Part shown: positions 23,696 through 31,508 of the stretch, piece by piece
How positions within the stretch are numbered: position 1 is the stretch's first letter
How the letters are laid out: each line of letters starts with the position of its first letter
Origin: DATCVR01 sp036566745
GTDB lineage: Bacteria; Actinomycetota; Actinomycetes; Jiangellales; Jiangellaceae
Length of the DNA: 42,396 nucleotides
Direction of reading: 5' to 3'
NCBI GenBank assembly: GCA_036566745.1
Contig: DATCVR010000119.1
Span: 1 to 42,396, forward strand
Position numbers and translations under genes: made by a program
The notes under the pieces: generated by a model
Seen by the model: only the letters and a program-made list of their open reading frames with translations
What the model was told of the DNA's origin: nothing
Database searches by the model: none

Positions 23696-25063
23696 ATGGC
23701 TGACATCCTGATGCCGCGCCTGTCGGACACGATGGAAGAGGGCGTCGTCAGCGCCTGGGTCAAGAAGGTCGGCGACGACGTCCGCGCGGGCGACGTGCTG
23801 GTCGAGATCGAGACCGACAAGGCCGTCATGGAGCACGAGGCCTACGAGGACGGCGTGCTGGCCGAGATCGTCGTCGGCGAGGGTGAGGCGGCGCCCATCG
23901 GTGCGCCGATCGCCCGGCTGCAGGTCGCAGGGGAGCCCGCAGCCGCGCCCACCCCCGCCGCTCCCGCAGCCGCGCCCGAGCCCCCGGCACCGGCCGCGGA
24001 GCCCGAGCGCCCGTTGATCTTGGAGTCTTCGCGGGATCAATCGGGCGAAGCGGCCTCCAACACGACCGAAACTCCAAGATCAACGAACGGGGTTGCGGCG
24101 GCGGAGTCGGCGGACGGGGCCTCGGCGGTCCAGGGCGGCCGGATCCCGTCGTCGCCGCTGGCCCGCCGCGATGCCCGCGAGCACGGCATCGACCTGAGCA
24201 CCGTCACCGGCACCGGGCCCGGCGGGCGGATCATCCGGGCCGACGTCGAGGCGGCACGTCAGGCTCTGACGATCGCGGCCGCCTCCGCCGCATCGGCGCC
24301 GACCGGGGCCGCGACCGCCCCGGCTGCGAGCGCCACCCCTACGACCTCGGTGCCGGTGGCGATCGACCCGGCCGACGACGAGGTCCTTCCGCTCAGCTCG
24401 GTGCGCCGGACCATCGCGCGCCGGCTGACCGAGAGTATGCAGAGCGCGCCGCACTTCTACGTGACGAAGACCGTTGACGCCTCGGCGCTGACGGCCTTCC
24501 GGGCGCAGCTCAACGAGCGGCTGGTGGCTGCCGGACGGCCCAAGGTGAGCGTCAACGACATCGTGATCCGCGCAGTGGCCGTCGTGCTGCGCGACCACCC
24601 GGTGCTCAACTCGTCGTTCGCCGGCGACTCCGTGGTGCGCCACGGCCGCATCCACGTGGGCATGGCCGTGGCGGCGGAATCCGGGCTGGTGGTCCCGGTG
24701 GTCCGCGACGCCGACCGCAAGAGCCTCACTCAGATCGCCGGCGAGACCCGTGAACTGGCCGGGAAGGCGCGTGAGCGCAAGCTCGGCCTCGACGAGATGA
24801 CCGGCGGGACGTTCACCGTCAGCAACCTCGGCATGTTCGGCATCGACCACTTCACCGCGGTGATCAACCCGCCCGAGGCGGCGATCCTGGCGGTGGGTGC
24901 CGTGCGGTCGGAGGCCGGTGTGCGCGACGGCGAGGTGGCCGTGGTCGAGCGGATGACGTACACGCTCTCGTCCGACCACCGCGTCGTCGACGGTGCCCAG
25001 GCCGCCGAGTTCGTCCGCGACCTGAGCACCGTGCTCGAGGATCCCTGGCTGGCGGTCGCCTGA
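23696..25063 (+). CDS. pdhC: Dihydrolipoamide acetyltransferase, E2 component
   Basis: 455-residue E2 core of the complex. Lipoyl domain 2-76 with lipoylated Lys42 in ETDKAV; Ala/Pro linker 77-105; peripheral-subunit-binding domain about 151-187 (SSPLARRDAREHGIDLSTVTGTGPGGRI); second Ala/Thr/Pro linker 190-225; catalytic domain 232-455 with H428-RVVDG433 and Asp432. Single lipoyl domain, so shorter than many actinobacterial E2s. Residues about 106-131 are not linker-like (PLILESSRDQSGEA...) and are encoded by a palindromic element inserted in frame. AAGGAG upstream of ATG 23696. No E3 gene follows. Confidence 0.95.
   Translation: MADILMPRLSDTMEEGVVSAWVKKVGDDVRAGDVLVEIETDKAVMEHEAYEDGVLAEIVVGEGEAAPIGAPIARLQVAGEPAAAPTPAAPAAAPEPPAPAAEPERPLILESSRDQSGEAASNTTETPRSTNGVAAAESADGASAVQGGRIPSSPLARRDAREHGIDLSTVTGTGPGGRIIRADVEAARQALTIAAASAASAPTGAATAPAASATPTTSVPVAIDPADDEVLPLSSVRRTIARRLTESMQSAPHFYVTKTVDASALTAFRAQLNERLVAAGRPKVSVNDIVIRAVAVVLRDHPVLNSSFAGDSVVRHGRIHVGMAVAAESGLVVPVVRDADRKSLTQIAGETRELAGKARERKLGLDEMTGGTFTVSNLGMFGIDHFTAVINPPEAAILAVGAVRSEAGVRDGEVAVVERMTYTLSSDHRVVDGAQAAEFVRDLSTVLEDPWLAVA
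24012..24085. repeat. 74-bp palindromic MITE-like element inside pdhC
   Basis: Perfect 15-bp terminal inverted repeats, CGTTGATCTTGGAGT (24012-24026) and ACTCCAAGATCAACG (24071-24085); with one bulged base the arms extend a further 4 bp (TTCG/CGAA). A smaller nested hairpin TTCGC/GCGAA lies inside. The local AT content is higher than the flanks, and the encoded peptide differs sharply from the Ala/Pro linker. No transposase is encoded. It looks like a repetitive palindromic element that landed in a tolerant linker. Confidence 0.8.
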
Positions 25064-25088
25064 CGCGACGACCACCCGGCACGGTGGG

Positions 25089-25454
25089 CTATTCGTCGTC
25101 GGGCCCCTGCTCGTTGAATCCGCTGTCGCGGATCGCAATGAGCGGGCACCACGCCTCGGAGACGGTGGTGCCGCCGGCCCAGTTGCCGTACTCGTACCAG
25201 GACCGGCCGAAGCCGTGGCACAGCACGATCGCCCGGTGTTGATGGCGGTAGGTGCCGGGCGGGCACTCCGAGCGTCCTCCGCCCCCGAGGCCACCGGAGC
25301 CGCCGGCCAGCAACGAGAACCAGCAGGGTCCGTCACTCGCCGCGGTGCGAACCGGCACCGCTTCGGCGGGTGCCGCGGCAGCTGCGGGCACCGTGAAGGC
25401 CGACACGAGGCCGATCGCCCCAGCGATGAGGGTCGTGCGGATGATCCTGGACAT
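25089..25454 (-). CDS. Small secreted cysteine-containing protein, unknown
   Basis: 121 residues with a clear Sec signal peptide (MSRIIRTTLIAGAIGLVSAF, cleavage near AAAAA about 30). The mature protein has a Gly-rich loop and four cysteines (in GPCWF, SECPPG, VLCHG and AWCPL), enough for two disulfides. I do not recognise the family. ATG 25454 has GGAG 5 nt upstream. Convergent with pdhC and divergent from the MarR-GNAT gene. Confidence 0.75.
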   Translation of the reverse strand: MSRIIRTTLIAGAIGLVSAFTVPAAAAAPAEAVPVRTAASDGPCWFSLLAGGSGGLGGGGRSECPPGTYRHQHRAIVLCHGFGRSWYEYGNWAGGTTVSEAWCPLIAIRDSGFNEQGPDDE

Positions 25455-25647
25455 GACTGCTCCAAACCGTCGTCTGCGATGTCACCGCCGACGCTACGGA
25501 TCGGCGCGGCCGCACCGCGTCATCACGTGGATCGACCCGTGCCTCACTCCTACGGAGCGGATGTGGCGAGCGCGTCCCGCTTGTGGCCGAGTGCCGGAGT
25601 CCGTCGAACGGGCGACCCGAGCTGTGAAGGTTCGTCCACGGCGATAC

Positions 25648-25676
25648 TTGACACAGGCAAAGAATTGATTGACTGT
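25648..25676 (+). promoter_or_regulatory. Probable promoter of the MarR-GNAT gene
   Basis: TTGACA (25648-25653), a 17-bp spacer, then GACTGT (25671-25676), which is six bases before ATG 25683. The -35 is perfect, the -10 imperfect. The geometry again fits a leaderless transcript. Confidence 0.5.
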
Positions 25677-25682
25677 GACATC

Positions 25683-26609
25683 ATGTCTGTCGAGATCGAC
25701 GAGCGGAACGTCGCTGCGGTCCGCGAGTTCAACCGCTTCTACACGGCGACCATGGGCCTGCTCGACCAGGGCCACCTGCAGTCGCGGTTCTCGCTGACCG
25801 AGGCGCGGGTGCTCTTCGAGCTGGCTCAGGACGACGCCACCGAGGTGGTCGATCTCCGCGCCCGGGCACGTATCGACGCAGGTCATCTGAGCCGCATCCT
25901 GGCTCGGTTCGACGGCGCGGGCGTGGTCGAGCGCAGTCGGTCCAGCACGGACGGACGCCGCCAGATCGTCCGCCTGACCACCGCCGGCCGTGACGCCTTC
26001 GGCACTCTCGACGCCCGGTCGAACCGCCACGCCACCGAGCTGCTCGCCGGCCTGGGCGACGCCGACCGCCGCCGCCTCGTCGACGCGCTGACCACGGTCC
26101 GGTCCGTGCTGGGCGATCCGCCCACGACCTCCACGCAGGTGCTTCGGTCGTTGCGCCCGGGCGATCTGGGCTGGGTGGTCCACCGCAACGGTGCGCTGTA
26201 CGCCGAGGAACACGGCTGGGACCAGACGTACGAGGCGCTCGTGGCGCGCATCGCCGCCGACTACGGCGAGCATCACGACCCGGCCCGGGAGAATGCCTGG
26301 ATCGCCGAGCTCGACGGCCGGCCGGCCGGTTCGGTGTTCTGCGTGCGCGAGGACGACGACACGGCGCGCCTGCGGCTGTTGCTGGTAGAGCCGTCGGCGC
26401 GGGGCCGTGGGCTCGGCGGGCTGCTGGTCGACGAGTGCATGCGGTTCGCGCGTGCGGCCGGCTACCGGTCGATGGTGCTGTGGACGGTCAGCGTGCTGGC
26501 CCCGGCCCGCCGGATCTACCAGCGAGCGGGCTTCCAGCTGGTCTCCGAGGACCCGCGGCGGCGTTTCGGGCACGATCTCGTGGGCCAGGACTGGCGAGCC
26601 GAGCTCTGA
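25683..26609 (+). CDS. MarR regulator fused to GNAT acetyltransferase
   Basis: 308-residue bifunctional protein. Residues about 1-140 are a MarR winged helix (FSLTEARVLFELAQ, LRARARIDAGHLSRILARFDGAGVVERSRSSTDGRRQIVRLT). Residues about 150-308 are a GNAT domain with acetyl-CoA loop VEPSARGRGLGGLLVDECMRFA and C-terminal LVSEDPRRRFGHDLVGQDW. This fusion is a known, widely distributed family, often annotated helix-turn-helix/GNAT; its acetyl acceptor is generally unknown. Probably monocistronic. Confidence 0.92.
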   Translation: MSVEIDERNVAAVREFNRFYTATMGLLDQGHLQSRFSLTEARVLFELAQDDATEVVDLRARARIDAGHLSRILARFDGAGVVERSRSSTDGRRQIVRLTTAGRDAFGTLDARSNRHATELLAGLGDADRRRLVDALTTVRSVLGDPPTTSTQVLRSLRPGDLGWVVHRNGALYAEEHGWDQTYEALVARIAADYGEHHDPARENAWIAELDGRPAGSVFCVREDDDTARLRLLLVEPSARGRGLGGLLVDECMRFARAAGYRSMVLWTVSVLAPARRIYQRAGFQLVSEDPRRRFGHDLVGQDWRAEL

Positions 26610-26808
26610 CCGACGGGCCCTCGGGTCCGAGTCTCCGACAGCGGTGGAGGTTTCGGATCCGCCGGGCTGGGCAAGACTGCCGCGTGGACCCGTGACAGAC
26701 GGGCCCGCCGGCACCTCATGTTCCCGAAAACGTCATGATCTGCATGCGCTGGTGCAGTAGTGACACACGTGACAGGCCGAACCGGCGTCTCGGCTAGGTC
26801 GTAACTCA

Positions 26809-26823
26809 TATCTGAGATACCGT
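26809..26823 (+). promoter_or_regulatory. Palindrome plus -10 box before the HTH-MurA gene
   Basis: TATCT-G-AGATA (26809-26819) is an 11-bp palindrome that overlaps the -10 box TACCGT (26818-26823). GTG 26831 follows the box by 7 nt, so the transcript is probably leaderless. The palindrome is placed where the gene's own HTH domain could repress it. Confidence 0.55.
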
Positions 26824-26830
26824 TCGGCGC

Positions 26831-28360
26831 GTGGCAGATGACTACCGAAGCCGGATCGGCAGCCTGATCCGAGACTCCCGCAAGCACCGCGGCTGGACCC
26901 AGAGCCAGCTCGCCGACGTGTTGGGCACGAGTCAGAGCGCGGTGAACCGGATAGAGCGTGGGCACCAGAATCTCAGTCTCGAGATGGTGGCGCGAATCGG
27001 CGAGGCCCTCGACAGCGAGATCGTCTCGGTCGGCCAGGCCGGCCCCACCCACCTCCGCGTCACCGGCGGGCAACGCCTGTCCGGCAGCATCGACGTCAAG
27101 TCCAGCAAGAACGCCAGTGTGGCCCTGCTCTGCGCCAGCCTGCTGAACAAGGGGCGCACCGTGCTCCGCGGCATCGCGCGGATCGAAGAGGTCAACCGCG
27201 TCATCGAGGTCCTCGAGAGCATCGGCATCCGGACCCGCTGGATGGGCGACGGCCGCGATCTCGAGATCACCCCGCCCGAGCGGCTCAGCCTCGACGAGAT
27301 GGACGTCGAAGCGGCTCGGCGCACCCGCAGCGTGATCATGTTCCTGGGGCCCCTGATGCACCGCGAGGACCGCTTCAAGCTGCCCTACGCCGGGGGTTGC
27401 AGCCTCGGCACCCGCACCGTCGAGCCGCACATGGCGGCGCTGCGCCCATTCGGCCTCGAACTGAAGGCCACCGGCGGCTACTACCACGCCGAGGTCGACC
27501 GCTCCGTCCATCCCGCCCGCCCCATCGTCCTCATCGAGCGGGGCGACACCGTCACCGAGAACGCCCTGATGGCCGCGGCTCGCAACGCCGGCGTCACGGT
27601 CATCCGCAACGCCAGCTCGAACTACATGGTCCAGGACCTCTGCTTCTTCCTCACCCGGCTGGGGGTGCGGATCGACGGCATCGGCTCCACCACGCTGACC
27701 GTGCACGGCGTCGCCGACATCGACTGCGACGTCGACTACGCGCCCTCCGAGGACCCGATCGAGGCGATGAGCCTGCTCGCGGCCGCGATCGTCACGTCGT
27801 CGGAGATCACCGTGCGGCGCGCCCCGATCGAGTTCCTCGAGATCGAGCTCGCGCTGCTCGAGGAGATGGGCCTCGACTACGACCGCAGCGACGAGTACGT
27901 CGCGGCCAACGGCCACACCCGGCTGGTCGACCTGACGGTCCGCCCGTCGCACCTGCGGGCCGCCAACGACAAGATCCACCCGATGCCGTTCCCGGGCCTC
28001 AACATCGACAACCTGCCGTTCTTCGCCCTGATCGCGGCCACGGCGTCGGGCTCGACGCTGATCCACGACTGGGTGTACGAGAACCGCGCGATCTACCTCA
28101 CCGAGCTGACCAAGCTCGGTGGCAATGTCACGCTGCTCGACCCGCACCGGGTGCTGGTCGAGGGGCCGACCCGGTGGTCCGGCACCGAGATCATCTGCCC
28201 TCCGGCGCTGCGTCCGGCTGTGGTCGTGCTGCTGGCGATGATGGCCGCCAAGGGCACGTCAGTGCTGCGTAACGTGTACGTGATCAACCGCGGCTACGAG
28301 GACCTCGCGGCTCGGCTGTCGCTGCTCGGCGCGCGGATCGAGACGTTCCGCGACATCTGA
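26831..28360 (+). CDS. XRE-type HTH fused to MurA-like enolpyruvyl transferase
   Basis: 509 residues. An N-terminal Cro/C1 HTH (about 7-63; IRDSRKHRGWTQSQLADVLG, TSQSAVNRIERG) is joined to a full EPSP-synthase-type MurA domain (about 73-509). Catalytic landmarks by comparison with E. coli MurA: K93-N94 (K22/N23), R166 (R91), C190 in GGCSLG (C115), R195 (R120), D393 (D305) and R461 (R397). So UDP-GlcNAc enolpyruvyl transfer is plausible, and the Cys form predicts fosfomycin sensitivity. Differences from MurA occur around 306-318 and 388-396. It is likely a second MurA or a substrate-sensing regulator that has kept the fold. Confidence 0.93.
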   Translation: MADDYRSRIGSLIRDSRKHRGWTQSQLADVLGTSQSAVNRIERGHQNLSLEMVARIGEALDSEIVSVGQAGPTHLRVTGGQRLSGSIDVKSSKNASVALLCASLLNKGRTVLRGIARIEEVNRVIEVLESIGIRTRWMGDGRDLEITPPERLSLDEMDVEAARRTRSVIMFLGPLMHREDRFKLPYAGGCSLGTRTVEPHMAALRPFGLELKATGGYYHAEVDRSVHPARPIVLIERGDTVTENALMAAARNAGVTVIRNASSNYMVQDLCFFLTRLGVRIDGIGSTTLTVHGVADIDCDVDYAPSEDPIEAMSLLAAAIVTSSEITVRRAPIEFLEIELALLEEMGLDYDRSDEYVAANGHTRLVDLTVRPSHLRAANDKIHPMPFPGLNIDNLPFFALIAATASGSTLIHDWVYENRAIYLTELTKLGGNVTLLDPHRVLVEGPTRWSGTEIICPPALRPAVVVLLAMMAAKGTSVLRNVYVINRGYEDLAARLSLLGARIETFRDI

Positions 28361-28409
28361 GGATCGCCGGCGTCACAGCGCTCGGCTGTCGCACACTTAC
28401 GCCTTCATC

Positions 28410-28448
28410 GGAGCAGCTTGCTCCGGACGTCCGCCGGTGTTCCGGCGG
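28410..28448 (+). terminator. Tandem hairpins after the HTH-MurA gene
   Basis: GGAGCA-GCT-TGCTCC (28410-28424) and CCGCCGG-TGTT-CCGGCGG (28431-28448) lie 50-88 nt past the stop codon. No U-tract follows. They probably protect or terminate the transcript. Confidence 0.45.
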
Positions 28449-28695
28449 CAACCCGAGAACGGCGGTGGCGCGACGGATGACCTGAAGGTTCGCAGGCCCA
28501 GGGCGGACAACTGTGTGTATGCCGAATCCGCCTGGACTGCACATCTCGGAGGTCACGGTCGTGGCTCTCAGACGGCGACGTCCGGGAGCTCTCGCCGTGG
28601 CTGCGGAAAGGTGTGCCGGCCGGAACGCCAGGTCATCCCGGCCGGGTGAAGCGACCGCCCGGGCGGGGAGCACGTAGCCCCGTGCGACACCGCAA

Positions 28696-28728
28696 GGGGG
28701 TCAGGACCGTGGAACCGTCCTGACCCCC
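28696..28728. terminator. 12-bp-stem hairpin, possible terminator
   Basis: GGGGGTCAGGAC-N9-GTCCTGACCCCC is a perfect 12-bp stem. It is 119 bp upstream of the Ada-AlkA start and 336 bp after the murA-like stop, and would insulate one unit from the other. No U-tract. Confidence 0.55.
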
Positions 28729-28847
28729 GTCTCGGTTCCGTCCCGTCTCGTCTCTCGACGGCGACGGCGCGCGGCGGTACGCGACCGCAACACGGTGCCG
28801 TCCGATTTCCGCTAGTAATGGCGCGTGGCCTCGGCGAGAGTAGAGGC

Positions 28848-30332
28848 ATGTTCGACGACGAAGCCAGGTACCGCGCGGTCAGCAGCCGCGACGGGCGGTT
28901 CGACGGAGTCTTCTTCATCGGGGTCACGTCCACCGGCATCTACTGTCGGCCGAGCTGCCCGGCGATGACCCCCAAGCGGGCCAACGTCCGCTACTACCGC
29001 AGCGCCGCCGAGGCCCACGCGGCCGGCTTCCGGGCCTGCCGCCGCTGCCGGCCGGACACCACGCCCGGCTCTCCGGAGTGGAACGTCCGCGCCGATCTGG
29101 TGGGTCGCGCGATGCGCCTGATCAACGACGGCGTGGTCGACCGCGACGGCGTCGCCGGCCTGGCCGCGAGCCTCGGGTACAGCGAACGCCAGGTCCACCG
29201 CACGCTGCTCGACGAGGTCGGGGCCGGGCCGCTGCGCCTGGCGAGGGCCCAGCGTGCGCACACCGCCCGGGTCCTGCTCGAGACCACCGACATCCCGGTG
29301 ACGGAGATCGCGTTCGCCGCGGGCTTCGCCAGCATCCGTCAGTTCAACGACACGATCCGCGAGGTGTACGCCACCACCCCCACCGACCTGCGCGGGCGGG
29401 CCACCCGGCCCGGCGTCGCCCGGACCCCTGGGGTGATCTCGTTGCGGCTGGCCCACCGCGGTCCGGCCGACCTGCGGGGCGTGGTCGACTTCCTGGCGGC
29501 TCGCGCGATCCCCGGTGTCGAGGAGGTCGAGGGCACGACGTATCGACGCAGCGTCGCATTGCCGCACGGTCCCGGCGTGATCGAGCTGACGCCGGCCGAG
29601 AGCTGGATCGACGCGACGTTGCGGCTGACCGACCCGCGTGACCTGGGCGCCGCCGTGGCGCGGTGCCGCAGGGTGTTCGACCTCGACGCCGATCCGGTGG
29701 CCGTCGACGACGTGCTGGGCGCCGACCCCGTGCTGGGGTCACTGGTCGCGGCGCGCCCCGGTCGCCGGGTGCCGGGCACGGTGGACGGTCACGAGCTGGC
29801 CGTCCGCGCGGTGCTGGGCCAGCAGGTGTCGGTGGCCGCGGCCCGGACCGTCGCTGGCCGGCTGGCTGCAGCGCACGGCAAGCCGCTGGACGCCCCCGTG
29901 GGCGGCGTCACCCATACGTTCCCCACCATGGCGGCCCTGGCGGCGGTCGACCCGGCGTCGTTCCCGATGCCGCGCACTCGCCAGCGCAGTCTCCACGTAC
30001 TCGCCGCCGGGCTCGCCGACGGGAGCCTGCGGCTCCATCCCGGCGTCGACCGCGACGACATGGAGCGGGCGTTTCGGACAGTGCCGGGGATCGGGCCCTG
30101 GACGGTGGCGTACATCCGGATGCGAGCCCTCGGCGATCCCGACGTGTTCCTGCCCACGGACCTCGTCGTCCGCCAGATGTTCGCCCGCCTCGGTCTGCCC
30201 GACGACGCGCGGGCGATCCGCACTATCAGCGAGGCGTGGCGCCCCTGGCGGTCCTACGCCTTGATGCACCTGTGGGCAGCAGCCTCTGTGGACACGACCG
30301 ACGACCGACGCGAGACGAGGACAGCACGATGA
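28848..30332 (+). CDS. Ada regulator fused to AlkA 3-methyladenine glycosylase
   Basis: 494-residue alkylation-damage sensor and repair enzyme. Residues 1-75: Ada zinc domain with C33-RPS-C37 and C64-RR-C67; Cys33 is the expected methyl-phosphotriester acceptor. About 78-180: AraC-type HTH (LAASLGYSERQVHRTL; VTEIAFAAGFASIRQFNDTIREVY). About 195-305: AlkA N-terminal domain. About 310-480: HhH-GPD glycosylase with VPGIGPWTVAYIRMRALGDPDVF and catalytic Asp438 in LPTDLVVRQ. ATG 28848 is preferred over 28818. The stop overlaps ogt (ATGA). Confidence 0.95.
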   Translation: MFDDEARYRAVSSRDGRFDGVFFIGVTSTGIYCRPSCPAMTPKRANVRYYRSAAEAHAAGFRACRRCRPDTTPGSPEWNVRADLVGRAMRLINDGVVDRDGVAGLAASLGYSERQVHRTLLDEVGAGPLRLARAQRAHTARVLLETTDIPVTEIAFAAGFASIRQFNDTIREVYATTPTDLRGRATRPGVARTPGVISLRLAHRGPADLRGVVDFLAARAIPGVEEVEGTTYRRSVALPHGPGVIELTPAESWIDATLRLTDPRDLGAAVARCRRVFDLDADPVAVDDVLGADPVLGSLVAARPGRRVPGTVDGHELAVRAVLGQQVSVAAARTVAGRLAAAHGKPLDAPVGGVTHTFPTMAALAAVDPASFPMPRTRQRSLHVLAAGLADGSLRLHPGVDRDDMERAFRTVPGIGPWTVAYIRMRALGDPDVFLPTDLVVRQMFARLGLPDDARAIRTISEAWRPWRSYALMHLWAAASVDTTDDRRETRTAR

Positions 30333-30835
30333 CGACCTACTGGACTGAGATCGCCAGCCCCATCGGCGCCCTGCGACTGACCGCTGACGACGACGGCCTG
30401 ACCGGGGTGTACATGGAGGCGCACCGCTACGGCCCCGCCGAGGTCGGCGACGACTGGGTGGCCGACGACGCGCCGTTCGAGGAGGCCCGCCGCCAGTTCG
30501 AGGCCTACTTCGCCGGCGACCTGCACGAGTTCGACCTCCCCCTCCACCCGTCCGGCACGCCGTTCCAGCGCGAGGTCTGGGCAGCGCTGCGCACCATCCC
30601 GTACGGCGAGGTCCGCAGCTACCGCGACATCGCCGAGCAGATCGGCCGCCCGACCGCGGCCCGCGCCGTGGGGATGGCGAACGGCCGCAACCCGGTCTCG
30701 ATCATCGTCCCCTGCCACCGCGTGGTGGGCGCCTCCGGCGACCTGACCGGCTACGGAGGCGGGATCGAGCGCAAGCGGGCGCTCCTCGATCTCGAGGCGC
30801 GCGGCCAGGGCGCCTACCAGCTCCAGCCGTCGTGA
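30329..30835 (+). CDS. ogt: Methylated-DNA--protein-cysteine methyltransferase
   Basis: 168-residue suicide enzyme that removes O6-methyl (and larger alkyl) groups from guanine. The active-site signature I-V-P-C-H-R-V is at about residues 128-134, preceded by YGEVRSYRDIAEQIGRPTAARAVGMANGRNP, the DNA-binding HTH with its Arg finger. Its start codon overlaps the Ada-AlkA stop by four bases, so it is translationally coupled and induced with it. Together the two genes supply the functions of E. coli Ada plus AlkA. Its 3' end overlaps the convergent gene by 22 bp. Confidence 0.96.
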   Translation: MTTYWTEIASPIGALRLTADDDGLTGVYMEAHRYGPAEVGDDWVADDAPFEEARRQFEAYFAGDLHEFDLPLHPSGTPFQREVWAALRTIPYGEVRSYRDIAEQIGRPTAARAVGMANGRNPVSIIVPCHRVVGASGDLTGYGGGIERKRALLDLEARGQGAYQLQPS

Positions 30836-31131
30836 CGTAGCTGGGCCTCGATCATCAGCCGGCGGACGGCCGGAGCGGCGTCGGGCACGGCGACGCCGCT
30901 CAGCCGGGCCGCCTCGGCGAGGAGGTCGTCATACGCGGCGTTGGCGGCGACCAGATGGTGGGCACGGGCCCATCGGCCCTGGTCGCGTTCGAGGTGGCCG
31001 ATCTCGGCCGTGAGGCGGCTCAGCCGGAGCTGGACGGCGAGGGTGGCGAAGGGATCGGCGTCGCCGGGCGTGAGTCGCCCCGCGGACCGGCGATGAAGCA
31101 GGGCCCGGGTCAGATCGGTGAGAGTGCTCAT
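30814..31131 (-). CDS. Small helical protein of unknown function, MerR partner
   Basis: 105 residues, rich in Ala/Leu/Arg and predicted all-helical, with no signal or membrane segment. I do not recognise a named family. The start ATG at 31131 overlaps the last base of the MerR stop (TGATG), with GGGAG about 5 nt upstream; a GTG one codon earlier is the alternative. The coupling suggests it is made in fixed ratio with the regulator and may be a co-factor or a target; neither is shown. Confidence 0.78.
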   Translation of the reverse strand: MSTLTDLTRALLHRRSAGRLTPGDADPFATLAVQLRLSRLTAEIGHLERDQGRWARAHHLVAANAAYDDLLAEAARLSGVAVPDAAPAVRRLMIEAQLRHDGWSW

Positions 31132-31508
31132 CACGTCTCCCGAGACCGATAGTAGGCAATTTTCCCGCGGATGTGTTCGCGACGTTCTTCCAGCAGGGCC
31201 ATGTGAGCGGCCAGCTGCTGGTCGTGGTCGGTGAGCAGCTCGATGCGCTCGGGGATGGTGGCGTCACCGGATCGGACCAGTTCGGCGAACCGGCGAAGGA
31301 CCTCGATGGGCATGCCGGTGTCGCGCAGGCACCGGACCAGGTCGAGCATCTCGACGTCGTCCGCCCGATAGCGACGGTGGCCGCTGGGGGCGCGCTCGAC
31401 CGTGCTGAGCACGCCGACGCGCTCGTAGTAGCGCAGGGTGTCGAGGCTGACTCCGAACCGCTCGGAGACCTCGCCAGGCGAGTAGTACTGGGGCACGTCG
31501 TCGAGCAT
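31131..31508 (-). CDS. MerR-family transcriptional regulator
   Basis: 125-residue MerR regulator. N-terminal winged HTH (YYSPGEVSERFGVSLDTLRYYERVGVL; GHRRYRADDVEMLDLVRCLRDTGMPIEVLRRF), then a coiled-coil dimerisation helix (about 78-118). There is no metal-binding Cys pair in the C-terminus, so the effector is probably organic or redox. ATG 31508 has a poor ribosome site; GTG 31496 (starting VPQYYSPGEV) is 7 nt after the predicted -10 box and may be the true start. Followed by an overlapping small gene. Confidence 0.93.
   Translation of the reverse strand: MLDDVPQYYSPGEVSERFGVSLDTLRYYERVGVLSTVERAPSGHRRYRADDVEMLDLVRCLRDTGMPIEVLRRFAELVRSGDATIPERIELLTDHDQQLAAHMALLEERREHIRGKIAYYRSRET

Larger units (their letters stand above)
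28361..28847. other. 487-bp intergenic stretch with several hairpins, no gene
   Basis: I see no convincing coding frame: open stretches of up to about 70 codons lack family features and ribosome sites. The region holds tandem hairpins at 28410-28448, two CCGGCCGG blocks (28617-28624 and 28640-28647) that can pair, and a 12-bp-stem hairpin at 28696-28728. It does not match any riboswitch class I can recall. It may contain the end of the murA-like transcript, an unrecognised structured RNA, or eroded sequence. Confidence 0.55.

Noticed and set aside
22568..24040. A 490-codon open frame antisense to pdhB/pdhC
   Set aside because: Overlaps two certain genes and has no family features; composition matches a reverse-strand shadow.
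24012..24085. The palindrome as a transcription terminator
   Set aside because: It lies in the middle of the pdhC coding frame, with catalytic domain still to come, so termination there would destroy E2.
28437..28649. A 70-codon open frame in the 28361-28847 gap
   Set aside because: No family resemblance, no good ribosome site and hairpins within it; not supported as a gene.
28361..28847. Possible riboswitch (ydaO, ZTP or SAM-IV-like fragments)
   Set aside because: Short matches such as GGGGAGC occur, but the conserved cores of these classes are not present in order.
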